The notes beneath the pieces are model-generated. The model did no database searches. It had not been told where the DNA came from and saw nothing but the letters and a program-made list of their open reading frames with translations. Below are positions 10,101 through 18,301 of a DNA stretch of 64,000 nt, piece by piece. Numbering within the stretch: position 1 is the stretch's first letter; each line of letters opens with the position of its first letter. The DNA lies in contig JAGONC010000009.1 of assembly GCA_017993235.1 (NCBI GenBank), forward strand, positions 24,746 through 88,745. The letters are read 5' to 3'. The stretch comes from Lentimicrobiaceae bacterium (GTDB taxonomy: Bacteria > Bacteroidota > Bacteroidia > Bacteroidales > JAGONC01). A program made the position numbers and the translations under genes.

Positions 10101-10892
10101 GTCTTTTCAGAAAAAGAATGCTGTGCTGATACCGCCTCCGAAATATACAACCTGGCCCTGCTCACCGGTAAACTGGGCAAGACATCCAACGGCATCATCA
10201 CCCTTAAGGAAAAGAATAACTCGCAAGGACTGATCGACATGGGAATCGCGCCAGAAATCGGAATGGGAGGTATCCCCATCCATGACAGGGATCTGCACCG
10301 CCGTCTCAAAGAAAAGTGGCATGTTAGATCCATTCCCCGATCTGTCAATGATCTGTACGATTTGCTGGAAAATGCACACTTAAAGAATCTTTTCATCTTC
10401 GGGGAAGATCCGCTGGGATCCGCCTGTAATAAAGTAAAGGTCGCAGGCTGGCTATCCATGGCCGATTTTATTTTGGTCCAGGATTATTTTATGACGAAGA
10501 CAGCCGCCCAGGCCCACCTGATCCTGCCCGCTTCCCTGCCCTTTGAATCGGGTGGAAGCTTTACCAATACACAAAGGATGATCCAGACCTTTGAGAAAGT
10601 CCTTAAAAGCCCGGTCAGGTATGCCAGCTATCAGCAACTGGGCCACATCCTGTCCGGATTCGGATTATCAGGATTCTCAAGCCTTGAAGATATCCGCCTG
10701 GAAGCACTTACATTACTAAAGGTGCCAGCGGAAATGGAAAGATTAACGTTCCACACAGTCACCAGGGAAGCTGGCACCCGCATGTTTCATCATGGTTGCG
10801 ACATTGTGAACAGACGGTTCGATGAGGATTTCAACCGTGCCCTTTCACCGAATGGTCTTTTCACAGGTGAATCCTGCCTGATCCGGAGCTGA
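7155..10892 (+). CDS. Fusion subunit: 2Fe-2S ferredoxin + GltD/NfnB-like flavoprotein + 2x[4Fe-4S] + molybdopterin-type domain
   Basis: A 1245-residue protein with five parts in order. Residues 1-80: plant-type [2Fe-2S] domain (C37, C48, C51, C65). About 95-560: GltD/NfnB-like module with N-terminal Fe-S cysteines (CIGPCKEACP, CGRVCVRPCEVAC), FAD motif GAGPAG at 203-208 and nucleotide motif GGGNTA at 335-340. About 630-690: two [4Fe-4S] sites (C634/637/640/644 and C677/680/683/687). From 712: the Fe-S and core part of a molybdopterin oxidoreductase (C712, C715, C719, C747). The place of the catalytic Cys/Sec after TNNVC (C828) reads FHYLNRG, with no Cys or Sec, and the C-terminal dinucleotide-binding domain is absent, so it resembles NuoG rather than an active formate dehydrogenase. 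A second pyridine-nucleotide site on this subunit suggests NAD(H)/NADP(H)/ferredoxin exchange. Formate dehydrogenase is the alternative, judged less likely. Confidence 0.85.
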   Translation: MNEDLNIILNGKILKGRYGETILELAQRHGLHIPTLCHDPRLEPYTSCFLCVVEIEGFRGLQPSCSTRISEGMKVTTDNEKIRSARRTALNLLVSDHYADCIGPCKEACPAGVDVQGYISLIEKGMYHEAVALIKETNPLPAVCGRVCVRPCEVACRRNLLNEGHAVGIDYLKRFASDYDLESPDKWRPGIKAPTGKKVAVIGAGPAGLSCGFFLQKEGHQVDLYEAAPKAGGWLQYGIPDYRLPNDILQKEVDNITEMGVRIFFNQKLGGNLSFKDLKTKYDAAIIAIGSQKGTNIGCEGDDAINVLSGIDFLKKMELSGERLDFTGKRVAVIGGGNTAMDCCRTARRCGSKEVIVIYRRTEKEMPANPIEIHESKLENVTYMLLTNPTRINKDSRGKVHSITCQKMQLGEPDRSGRRRPVPVEGSEFDLRVDYILAAIGQKTDVSFLNDINQYYDQDELKLNRWGDIDADPITLQTGIPSIFAAGDGVSGPATLIQAIGQARLASQSCHLFLMNKPLEPLKPEFLSKKESFKAQVPSDYDSRYVPQAREEMPTLVPAERMNFKEVELGYANEKVALHETQRCLECGCVEYFTCDLKRYCTEYEADQVSFKGDFTDHPVDFRHPYIEIDSNKCILCSRCIRICREVVGANALGLVNRGFNTYVAPSMGDALQDTTCESCGLCISTCPTGAITENVPFKPGPVKLHQAETICNYCSVGCKITLNHKNGFVMKITGAEGQINPEGNLCRYAKFGYHYINDRSRITRPLYRENGKFQEIGFDDAFQLIKDHIRSVKPDENAFFAGARLSNEELYLIQKLARAAASTNNVCSFHYLNRGQGYTFTSSHNVPFEQITGASKIYLIGAELNIDNAEVGFMINQAQYRYHIPVELVTVHPKSTMIHKADSVLHIKSYYHFIRAVNYYLVANGFENRLFIDDQCEGFDQYKQQLMKENFMELLDASGVAIMDMVIEFAREINLEMNAVIVFSEKECCADTASEIYNLALLTGKLGKTSNGIITLKEKNNSQGLIDMGIAPEIGMGGIPIHDRDLHRRLKEKWHVRSIPRSVNDLYDLLENAHLKNLFIFGEDPLGSACNKVKVAGWLSMADFILVQDYFMTKTAAQAHLILPASLPFESGGSFTNTQRMIQTFEKVLKSPVRYASYQQLGHILSGFGLSGFSSLEDIRLEALTLLKVPAEMERLTFHTVTREAGTRMFHHGCDIVNRRFDEDFNRALSPNGLFTGESCLIRS

Positions 10893-11424
10893 CAGGTGGA
10901 AATCCCGCCATGATCTGAGACACGGCATTGGCCGCGGCAGCATCCGGATCCTTTGCCTGCGTATCAATTTCCTTGTCACCCGTACCCTCCCAGATCAACT
11001 GCTGCGTAGATGCATCAATCACATCAATGATCAACGAACCATACTTGTATTCATATACATCGAAAGAAGTTGTCGTCACACCACCACCCCACCTGTACGG
11101 ACGGTAATAGCCTCCATATCCATATGAATCCGCCGTTACGGATTTTTTATTCTGGAGAATGGCTGTGGCATTGACCAGTAAATCCGGATCACTATCATCC
11201 AGTTGGAAACCTTTCTTTTCCATTTCAGCCTTGATGGCCTTGATGAAACGGGCCTGATTCATCTCACTGATGGCTCCCTGAACATCCAGCTCGATAAAAT
11301 CAAAGGTCTTGAATTGGGTAAAGTCAACTGACCTGTCAAAGTCAGTGGTGACTTTCAGGGTGCTGCAGGCAGAAAAAAATAAAATCACCACGCAGCATAC
11401 GGCAAAATGAAGCATCATTTTCAT
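10861..11424 (-). CDS. DUF4136 domain lipoprotein
   Basis: A 187-residue putative outer-membrane lipoprotein. The leader ends in FFSACS, a good lipobox with the lipidated Cys at residue 20. The mature part starts STLKVTTDFDRSVDFTQFKTFDF, the hallmark of DUF4136, and continues with repeated Tyr/Gly residues (YGYGGYYRPYRWGGG) before a beta-rich end. Function of the family is unknown. It is convergent with the redox-complex fusion gene and the two coding ends overlap by 32 bases (10861-10892). Upstream it faces the divergent receiver/PEP-synthase-like gene across a 172-base gap. Confidence 0.85.
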   Translation of the reverse strand: MKMMLHFAVCCVVILFFSACSTLKVTTDFDRSVDFTQFKTFDFIELDVQGAISEMNQARFIKAIKAEMEKKGFQLDDSDPDLLVNATAILQNKKSVTADSYGYGGYYRPYRWGGGVTTTSFDVYEYKYGSLIIDVIDASTQQLIWEGTGDKEIDTQAKDPDAAAANAVSQIMAGFPPVSSGSGRIHL

Positions 11425-11563
11425 GGTATTCTTTTTTAGGGTTATAGGATAATGGTTGAGGTGACCTGTTAGAGAAAGTTACCAGCAGAATAGAAACGTC
11501 AAAAATATATATTATTTATCATCCATGCAAGATCTTTACCCCGGCCATATATAAAAAGAATAT

Positions 11564-11571
11564 TATTTTTG
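11564..11571 (+). promoter_or_regulatory. Candidate Bacteroidota -7 element
   Basis: TATTTTTG matches the Bacteroidota -7 consensus TAnnTTTG and sits 25 bases before the start codon at 11597. No clear TTTG -33 element is found at the usual distance, so this is a weak call. Confidence 0.35.
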
Positions 11572-11596
11572 TATAGCTTCATCAACAAGCCCCGAC

Positions 11597-14578
11597 ATGA
11601 CTGTCAATCCCAAAATCCTCAATTTAAAGCGGTACTATTTTTCCGATACACCCTTCATCAACCTGATGAAGAAACGTATCTATCACGTACTTCTGGTGTC
11701 CAGCTCATACGATGCATTCATTCTCGAGGGTGACGGAAGGATCGATGAACAGATCTTTAACGAGTACGTGGCGCTCAACCTCAGGTATCCCCCACAGTTC
11801 ATGATCACTCACTCAGGCGACGAGGCCCTCGATATCCTCGAGAATGAAAGCATTGACCTGATCATCATCATGCTGAGCGCCGACAACGTAGGGACATTTG
11901 ACCTGGCAAAACAGATCAAAAACAAATATCCAAGGAAACCCATCATTGTCCTCACTCCTTTTTCACGCGAGGTCAGCCTGAAACTGAATGAAGAAGATTA
12001 CAGCTATATTGACTATTTTTTCAGCTGGCTGGGGAATCCGGATATTTTACTGGCGATCATCAAGCTGATCGAAGACAAAATGAACGTGGAGCACGACGTA
12101 AATGAGGTGGGCGTGCAGGCGATCCTCCTGGTAGAAGATTCCATCCGTTTTTATTCCAGTTACCTTCCCAACATTTACAAGATCATTTTCAAGCAATCCA
12201 AGGCCTTCCAGCTGGAGGGCCTCAATGAGCACCAGCAGATGCTCCGGATGAGGGGGAGACCCAAGATCCTGCTGGCAACAAACTACAATGAGGCAGTTAC
12301 CCTGTACGAAAAATATAAGAACAACCTGCTTGGGATCATCACCGATGTGAGTTATGAACGGAACGGGGAAATGGATAAAGAAGCAGGGATCATGCTGTGC
12401 ACAAAAGTCAAGAAGGATGACATTTTCATGCCGTTGCTGCTGCAAAGTTCAGATGCTGAAAATGAAAAGCTGGCAAAAGAGCTGAAGGTCGGTTTTCTCA
12501 ACAAAACCTCGAAAACCCTGTCAATCGAACTGAGGAATTTCATCATTGAATTTTTTGCTTTTGGAGATTTTGTCTTCCTGGACCCGGAGACCATGGAGGA
12601 GATCAACCGCGCCCCCGACCTGAAGACCCTGCAGATGAAAATGTTCGAAGTACCGGATGATTCGCTGCTGTATCACATAACCCATAACCACATTTCCAAG
12701 TGGCTTCGTGCGCGGGCATTGTTTCCCCTAGCAGATCTGCTGCGCGATCTGCGGATGTCCGACTTTGACAACGACCTGGATGCCATTCGCCGCTTCATCT
12801 TCGATGCCATCGGAAGTTACCGCATGTACAAATCCCGGGGAGTCATTGCTGAATTCAACAAGGAAAGCTTTGATGAGTACCTCAGCTTCACGCGCATCGG
12901 CAGTGGCTCCATCGGAGGTAAGGCACGCGGATTGGCCTTCCTTGACTCCCTGATCAAAAAGTACCGGTTTCTCGATAAATACGACGATATCATTGTTTCC
13001 ATTCCCAAGACAGTCGTCCTTTGCACCGATGTATTTGACGAATTCATCGAACAAAATGATCTTTATAAAATCGCGCTGTCTGATGCAACCAATGAACAGA
13101 TCCTGGAGCAGTTTGTAAAAGCCAGGTTGCCATTCCGGATCCACGAAGACCTGTATACACTGATCAGTTATATCAGGAAACCACTGGCCATACGATCATC
13201 AAGTCTGCTGGAAGATAGTCATTATCAGCCATTTGCAGGTATCTACAATACATACATGATCCCTTATGTCGAGAATGACGAGCGGTTGATGATCCGAATC
13301 CTGAGCGAAGCGATCAAATGCGTGTATGCTTCGGCTTTTTTTACCGACAGCAAGTCATACATGACAGCAACCTCCAATGTAATCGATGAAGAAAAAATGG
13401 CCATTGTGCTGCAGATGGTATGCGGTGAGAAATACAATAATCGTTTTTATCCGTCGATCTCGGGCGTAGCACGCTCCATCAACTTTTATCCGATTGAACC
13501 CGAGAAGCCGGAGGATGGCATTGCCAATATCGCTTTTGGCCTGGGTAAATATGTGGTGGAAGGAGGGGTTACCCTACGGTTTTCGCCCAAACATCCCAAA
13601 AAAATTCTCCAGCTCTCCACCCCCGAGATGGCCCTCAAGGAGACCCAGAAACTCTTCTATGCGCTGAATCTGGACGCTTCCAGCTTCAAACCCGACGTGG
13701 ATGATGCGATCAACCTGGTCAAAATACCTGTAAATGAGGCTGATAAGGACAGCTGCCTGAAGAACGTTGCCTCGACCTGGGATTTTGAAAACAATATTCT
13801 GCGCGACGGAATCCAGCTTCCGGGACGGCGTGTGATCACCTTTTCACAAATATTGAATCATAATGTATTTCCCCTGGCAGAGATCATTCATATGGCACTG
13901 GAAATGGGTTCTCAGGAAATGAGCCGCCCGGTGGAAATTGAGTTTGCCGTTGATCTTAATCCGGTGAAGGGAGAGCCCAAGGTCTTTAACCTGCTGCAGA
14001 TCAGACCCATCGTCGACAACACGGAAGTCATCGAAGAAAAGCTGGACATGATCCCCTATGAAAAAACCATCCTGTACTCCCGGGCAGCCATGGGAAATGG
14101 AATCCTTAAAAACATTCAGGATATTGTTTATGTAAAACCTCAGGCTTTCCATGCCAGCAAAACACAGGATATCGCATCGAAAGTCAGCCGGCTGAATGAG
14201 TGGTTCATCGGGCAGAAAAAAAATTATGTACTGGTTGGACCGGGACGATGGGGATCTGCCGATCCCTGGCTGGGCATCCCCGTCAAATGGCCTCAGATCT
14301 CGTCAGCCAGGCTGATCGTTGAATCAGGGCTTTCCCATTACCGGATTGATCCCAGCCAGGGAACGCACTTTTTCCAGAATCTGACGTCGTTCAGGGTGGG
14401 GTATTTCACGATCAATCCCTATATTAAGGATGGGCATTATGATGTTGACTACCTTTCCACCCTGCCGGCAGTATACGAAGATGAATACCTGCGCCATGTC
14501 TGCTTCGGTCATCCTCTCCAGATCTTCATTGACGGCAGAAATAAACTGGGCGTGGTGATGAAGCCGGAGCAAATATGA
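11597..14578 (+). CDS. Two receiver-like domains fused to a PEP-synthase-type ATP-grasp domain
   Basis: A 993-residue protein. Residues about 25-160 and 170-330 look like two response-regulator receiver folds. The first has Met at the acceptor place (DLIIIM, M92) and is likely degenerate; the second keeps the Asp (GIITDVSY, D250). The rest matches the N-terminal PEP/pyruvate-binding ATP-grasp domain: GSGSIGGKARGLAFL, then LAIRSSSLLEDS and the EIEFAVD...LLQIRPI end. The phosphohistidine swivelling domain and the PEP-binding C-terminal barrel of real PEP synthase are missing. The end has an extra conserved-looking segment (YVLVGPGRWGSADPWLGIPV). It probably transfers phosphate to an unknown acceptor under signal control. 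The next gene overlaps or follows within about 50 bases. Confidence 0.75.
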   Translation: MTVNPKILNLKRYYFSDTPFINLMKKRIYHVLLVSSSYDAFILEGDGRIDEQIFNEYVALNLRYPPQFMITHSGDEALDILENESIDLIIIMLSADNVGTFDLAKQIKNKYPRKPIIVLTPFSREVSLKLNEEDYSYIDYFFSWLGNPDILLAIIKLIEDKMNVEHDVNEVGVQAILLVEDSIRFYSSYLPNIYKIIFKQSKAFQLEGLNEHQQMLRMRGRPKILLATNYNEAVTLYEKYKNNLLGIITDVSYERNGEMDKEAGIMLCTKVKKDDIFMPLLLQSSDAENEKLAKELKVGFLNKTSKTLSIELRNFIIEFFAFGDFVFLDPETMEEINRAPDLKTLQMKMFEVPDDSLLYHITHNHISKWLRARALFPLADLLRDLRMSDFDNDLDAIRRFIFDAIGSYRMYKSRGVIAEFNKESFDEYLSFTRIGSGSIGGKARGLAFLDSLIKKYRFLDKYDDIIVSIPKTVVLCTDVFDEFIEQNDLYKIALSDATNEQILEQFVKARLPFRIHEDLYTLISYIRKPLAIRSSSLLEDSHYQPFAGIYNTYMIPYVENDERLMIRILSEAIKCVYASAFFTDSKSYMTATSNVIDEEKMAIVLQMVCGEKYNNRFYPSISGVARSINFYPIEPEKPEDGIANIAFGLGKYVVEGGVTLRFSPKHPKKILQLSTPEMALKETQKLFYALNLDASSFKPDVDDAINLVKIPVNEADKDSCLKNVASTWDFENNILRDGIQLPGRRVITFSQILNHNVFPLAEIIHMALEMGSQEMSRPVEIEFAVDLNPVKGEPKVFNLLQIRPIVDNTEVIEEKLDMIPYEKTILYSRAAMGNGILKNIQDIVYVKPQAFHASKTQDIASKVSRLNEWFIGQKKNYVLVGPGRWGSADPWLGIPVKWPQISSARLIVESGLSHYRIDPSQGTHFFQNLTSFRVGYFTINPYIKDGHYDVDYLSTLPAVYEDEYLRHVCFGHPLQIFIDGRNKLGVVMKPEQI

Positions 14579-14626
14579 GAGGAGAGAGGAGAAAGGAGAG
14601 AGGAGAGATGAGAGATAAAGGAAGGA
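14578..14626 (+). repeat. Purine-only GAGAGG repeat between two genes
   Basis: Between the stop at 14578 and the ATG at 14629 lies a run of GAGAGGAG/AAAGGAG units, nearly free of pyrimidines except in two ATGAGA spots. It contains several Shine-Dalgarno-like words, the last (AAGGAAGGAG) ending at about 14627, very close to the next start. It may act as a strong translation initiation region, or be a tract of the same class as the other dispersed simple repeats in the window. Confidence 0.6.
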
Positions 14627-14628
14627 GT

Positions 14629-17490
14629 ATGATTTGGGTGGCATTAATGGTGTTCCTCTTTTTCTCGACCACTGGTTTTGCACAATATTTTGACCTGGGG
14701 CAGGATGCGGCTTCCCTTAAGTGGAGACAGATCCGTACGCAGAATTTCCAGGTCATCTATCCTGATTACTATGAGGTCAGGGCACAGTACTTTGCAGCCG
14801 GCCTGGAACAGGTGGCTGCCAGGGGAACGAAAACGCTCACCTCCTCACCGCGAAGGCTGCCCGTTATTTTTCATGCACAATCCGTCGTAAGCAACGCCAT
14901 GGTTCCCTGGGCGCCCCGCCGGATGGAAATCTATACAGCGCCGCCCCAGGACATGTACTCCCAGCCCTGGCTCGATCAACTGATCCTGCACGAATACCGG
15001 CATGTTCAGCAAATCGAAAAAATGAACCAGGGATTTACCCGTGGGCTTTACTACCTCCTGGGTGAACAGGCTGCCGCCGCCATGATCGGCCTGTTTGTCC
15101 CTTTCTGGTTCCTGGAAGGCGATGCAGTGGCCGTGGAAACCGGCTGGTCATACTCCGGAAGGGGAAGGGATCCATCGTTCACCCTGCCCCTTCGGGGACA
15201 ATTATCCGCACATGGGATCTACTCCTATGACAAGGCCGTCTTTGGCTCCTATAAGGATTTCGTACCGGATCACTATATCCTGGGCTACCACCTGGTCAGC
15301 AGGTCCAGGCTCAGGTACGGATCCGCGCTCTGGGACCAGACACTGAACACCGTGGCACGCAAGCCATTTATGCTCGTTCCCTTCAATTACGGATTGAAAA
15401 AGATCACGGGCATGCCCAAAGCCAAATTGTACCAGAGTATTCTTTCCGAACTGGACTCGACCTGGAGGATAAATAATCCTATTTCAACCAACATCCATGA
15501 GTCACCATTCATAACACTCAAAGCAACCGGCCGCAGACCTGCCTACTCGAACTACCGCCATCCCGCGGAAATTCCGGGATCGGGAATTCTGACGGAAAAA
15601 AGCAGTTTGGACGATGTGAACCGGTATGTCATCATTGATCCGGATGGCAACGAATCGATCCTCTGCACACCCGGGTTCAATTTCAGCCAGACCCTTTCCG
15701 TTTCCGGTGACCTGATGGCCTGGTCGGCCATGAAACAGGATCCACGCTGGGAAAACCGGAGCTATTCCGTAATCAGGGTCTATGATATGCGCACAGGGAA
15801 ATCCCGGGAACTTACTCATCGCACAAGGATCTTTTCGCCGGCCCTTTCAGCAGGCACTGACCGTATTGCCGCAGTGGAGCTGGACTCCCTGGATGAGAGC
15901 AGCCTGGTCATTCTTGACGCAATCGCCGGGACGATCCTGCAGAAGATCTCCGCTCCGGTGGGCACATTTCTGATGACCCCCCGGTGGACGGAAGGAGATG
16001 GAAAAATCGTAACGATCGGGGTCTCGGAAAAAGGAAAAGCGGTTCTGGTTTGCGATTTAACCACAACGACCTGGTCGGCCCTCACACCCTGGTCATTTAC
16101 AGAACTCTGTCTGCCGTGTCCGGCAGGCGCCTATATCTATTATACGGGAGGCTACTCCGGAACCGAAAATATCTACGCGGTGGATACGTCCGGTCGTAGC
16201 ATATACCAGGTGACCGACGCCATCCTGGGTGCGACGGATGCATTCGTTACAGAGGATAGGCATACTCTTTACTATTCCCGTTATACGGGCGACGGATACC
16301 GGATCGCACGCATGCCGGTGATTCCGGCGGAGTGGAAGCCCCTGGGAGAACCGGTAAATAGCCTGGCCCCGGTTGCCGATGGGCTGACCTCCATGGAAGA
16401 GTACATCTTCGACTGTGTGCCCCTGGCCGACTCCCATTATCTATCCAGACCCTACCGGGATGGAGCGAACCTTTTCAATGTTCACAGCTGGGGCCCATTT
16501 TACATCGATGCCGACAACCAGGAGGCTTATCCCGGAGTATCCATCATGTCGCAGAACAAGCTCAGTACGGCTTTCACAAACCTGGGATACCGGTACAATC
16601 TGAATGAAAAAGAAGGAACGTACTTTGCCGACTTCAGTTACCGGGGATTCTACCCGATAATGGATCTTAGCTATGAGATCGGTAAGCGGGAAAACCAAAC
16701 CCTGGATTCGTTGGAGAATAGGATTGACTATTCATGGCGGGAAGATCAACTCAGGGCACTGGTCAGGATACCTTTCCAGTACCTGTTATCCAGGTGGATC
16801 ATCGGGTGGCAACCCACGGTGGGAACCGCCCTGCTGCATATCAATCACGGGGAAAACTTACCTCCACGCTTTGCATCGGGCTCGTTTCAGGTCATGGAAT
16901 ATCGTTTGCTCCTCTACGGACAGATTGAATCCTCCTACCGCGATCTTTACCCGAAATGGGGACTGACCCTCGATATGAATTTCAGGCACACGCCTTTCGG
17001 AGGGAATTCACTGGGTACCATAGGATCAGCAGAGGCATATATCTATCTGCCCGGTTTGGTAAGGCATCATGGAGTCAGGCTCTATGTTGCCTTACAGCAG
17101 AAAGATCCCGGCGAATATCGCTTCGCCGACCTGATCAACTATCCAAGGGGGTACTCCGGCATTTATCTGGATAAAGCCTTCAGTTTCTCTGCCGGATACA
17201 AGTTTCCTTTCTGGTATCCTGATCTTGCACTGGGATCTGTTGTTTACCTCAAACGACTGAAAGCTGCTGTTTTCTGGGATTATGCCAAAGGCGAATCTGC
17301 CAATGGCAAGCAACAGGCTAAAAAAAAGGAATACCAGTCCATGGGGATTGACCTGACGGCTGATATGCACGTTCTGAGGTTCCTGGCACCTTTTGATCTG
17401 GGACTGCGCACCATTTATCTCCCTGAAGAATCCGGGCTGCAGTTTCAGTTCCTGTTCTCAATCGATATCAACTCATTCTATAAAAATTAA
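14629..17490 (+). CDS. Secreted HExxH metallopeptidase-like protein with propeller and barrel-like C-terminal region
   Basis: About 953 residues with a signal peptide (IWVALMVFLFFSTTGFAQ). I chose the ATG at 14629 because the upstream ATG at 14575 would translate the purine repeat into MRGERRKERGE, which hides the signal peptide. The first 250 residues carry HEYRH (H121, E122, H125) and WFLEGDAVAVE, where E163 can be the third zinc ligand as in gluzincin (peptidase MA-like) folds. Residues about 290-590 show repeated segments like those of TolB-type beta-propellers. The last 300 residues are rich in alternating aromatic strands typical of outer-membrane barrels. It thus looks like a surface protease of unknown substrate. 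Confidence 0.7.
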   Translation: MIWVALMVFLFFSTTGFAQYFDLGQDAASLKWRQIRTQNFQVIYPDYYEVRAQYFAAGLEQVAARGTKTLTSSPRRLPVIFHAQSVVSNAMVPWAPRRMEIYTAPPQDMYSQPWLDQLILHEYRHVQQIEKMNQGFTRGLYYLLGEQAAAAMIGLFVPFWFLEGDAVAVETGWSYSGRGRDPSFTLPLRGQLSAHGIYSYDKAVFGSYKDFVPDHYILGYHLVSRSRLRYGSALWDQTLNTVARKPFMLVPFNYGLKKITGMPKAKLYQSILSELDSTWRINNPISTNIHESPFITLKATGRRPAYSNYRHPAEIPGSGILTEKSSLDDVNRYVIIDPDGNESILCTPGFNFSQTLSVSGDLMAWSAMKQDPRWENRSYSVIRVYDMRTGKSRELTHRTRIFSPALSAGTDRIAAVELDSLDESSLVILDAIAGTILQKISAPVGTFLMTPRWTEGDGKIVTIGVSEKGKAVLVCDLTTTTWSALTPWSFTELCLPCPAGAYIYYTGGYSGTENIYAVDTSGRSIYQVTDAILGATDAFVTEDRHTLYYSRYTGDGYRIARMPVIPAEWKPLGEPVNSLAPVADGLTSMEEYIFDCVPLADSHYLSRPYRDGANLFNVHSWGPFYIDADNQEAYPGVSIMSQNKLSTAFTNLGYRYNLNEKEGTYFADFSYRGFYPIMDLSYEIGKRENQTLDSLENRIDYSWREDQLRALVRIPFQYLLSRWIIGWQPTVGTALLHINHGENLPPRFASGSFQVMEYRLLLYGQIESSYRDLYPKWGLTLDMNFRHTPFGGNSLGTIGSAEAYIYLPGLVRHHGVRLYVALQQKDPGEYRFADLINYPRGYSGIYLDKAFSFSAGYKFPFWYPDLALGSVVYLKRLKAAVFWDYAKGESANGKQQAKKKEYQSMGIDLTADMHVLRFLAPFDLGLRTIYLPEESGLQFQFLFSIDINSFYKN

Positions 17491-17494
17491 TGAT

Positions 17495-17842
17495 ATGCGT
17501 TTTCTTGTAAAATTACTGATCTCGTCGGTGATCATCCTGGTCACCGCTTACATTTTACCCGGAGTGCACGTGGATTCGTTCTGGACCGCGCTCCTTGTGG
17601 CCCTGGTACTGGCGTTGCTGAACGTTTTTCTGAAGCCGCTTCTGATCATTCTGACCATCCCCTTTACCATCATCACCCTGGGGCTGTTTCTGCTGGTGAT
17701 CAACGCGGTCATCATTCTGATTACGGATCAATTGATCGGACAGCGGTTTGAGGTGGATGGATTCTGGTGGGCATTGCTGTTCAGCCTGATCATTTCTTTG
17801 GTAAATTCGCTGATCAATTCCTGGAAAAAACAATCAACATGA
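17495..17842 (+). CDS. Phage_holin_4_2 / YvlD-like small membrane protein
   Basis: A 115-residue protein with four hydrophobic helices (LVKLLISSVIILVTAYILPG, WTALLVALVLALLNVFL, LLIILTIPFTIITLGLFLL, WWALLFSLIISLVNSLI). The pattern LPGVHVDSFWTALLVALVLALLN followed by KPLL and TLGLF is typical of the phage-holin-family 4 superfamily 2 proteins, which are common chromosomal membrane proteins and not phage lysis genes. It begins right after the stop of the preceding gene and its last four bases (ATGA) overlap the start of the next gene, so it is part of a three-gene unit. Function unknown. Confidence 0.82.
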   Translation: MRFLVKLLISSVIILVTAYILPGVHVDSFWTALLVALVLALLNVFLKPLLIILTIPFTIITLGLFLLVINAVIILITDQLIGQRFEVDGFWWALLFSLIISLVNSLINSWKKQST

Positions 17843-18300
17843 AAAGCCGGACCATCGAATCGCCCCAGGCCATTTATGCGATCATCAATCAATGTGAGGT
17901 CTGCCATGTCGGTATGGTCGACACGGAAAACAAACCGTATGTCCTGCCGTTCAACTTCGGTTTTGAGGAAGGGATCATTTATTTGCACTCTGCTCCGCAG
18001 GGGAAAAAAATCAACATTCTCCAGCAGAACGATCATGTCTGCATTGCCTTCAGTTCCGATTATGTTCTGCGGTATCAGCATGCGGATGTGGCCTGCAGCT
18101 GGAGCATGAAGTACCGCAGCGTACTGGCATACGGACGCGTTGAATTCATCGAAGACCTCACTCAAAAGGCCCGCGTGCTCAACGTGATCATGAAGAAATA
18201 CGCCGGCAGGGAATTCTCGTACAATCAACCCGCTCTGGTAAACGTGAAAGTGTACCGGGTCGTGGTATCCAGATTTGAAGGAAAGGCTTACGGGTATTAA
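17839..18300 (+). CDS. Pyridoxamine 5'-phosphate oxidase-like flavin-binding protein (NimA-type fold)
   Basis: A 153-residue split-barrel protein. The N-terminal strand-helix (IYAIINQCEVCHVGMVD) leads into PYVLPFNFGFEEGIIYLHSAPQGKK and later CIAFSSD, the usual pattern of the PNPOx-like/NimA family that binds FMN or related cofactors. A CSWSMKYRSVLAYGRVEFIED segment is the typical dimer-interface strand pair. Members include nitroimidazole reductases, haem-binding proteins and many unknown flavoproteins. The start overlaps the preceding gene's stop by four bases. Substrate unknown. Confidence 0.82.
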   Translation: MKSRTIESPQAIYAIINQCEVCHVGMVDTENKPYVLPFNFGFEEGIIYLHSAPQGKKINILQQNDHVCIAFSSDYVLRYQHADVACSWSMKYRSVLAYGRVEFIEDLTQKARVLNVIMKKYAGREFSYNQPALVNVKVYRVVVSRFEGKAYGY

Positions 18301-18301
18301 A

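Noticed and set aside
17495..17842. Phage holin as a sign of a prophage
   Set aside because: The family is a common chromosomal membrane protein, and no other phage gene is nearby.
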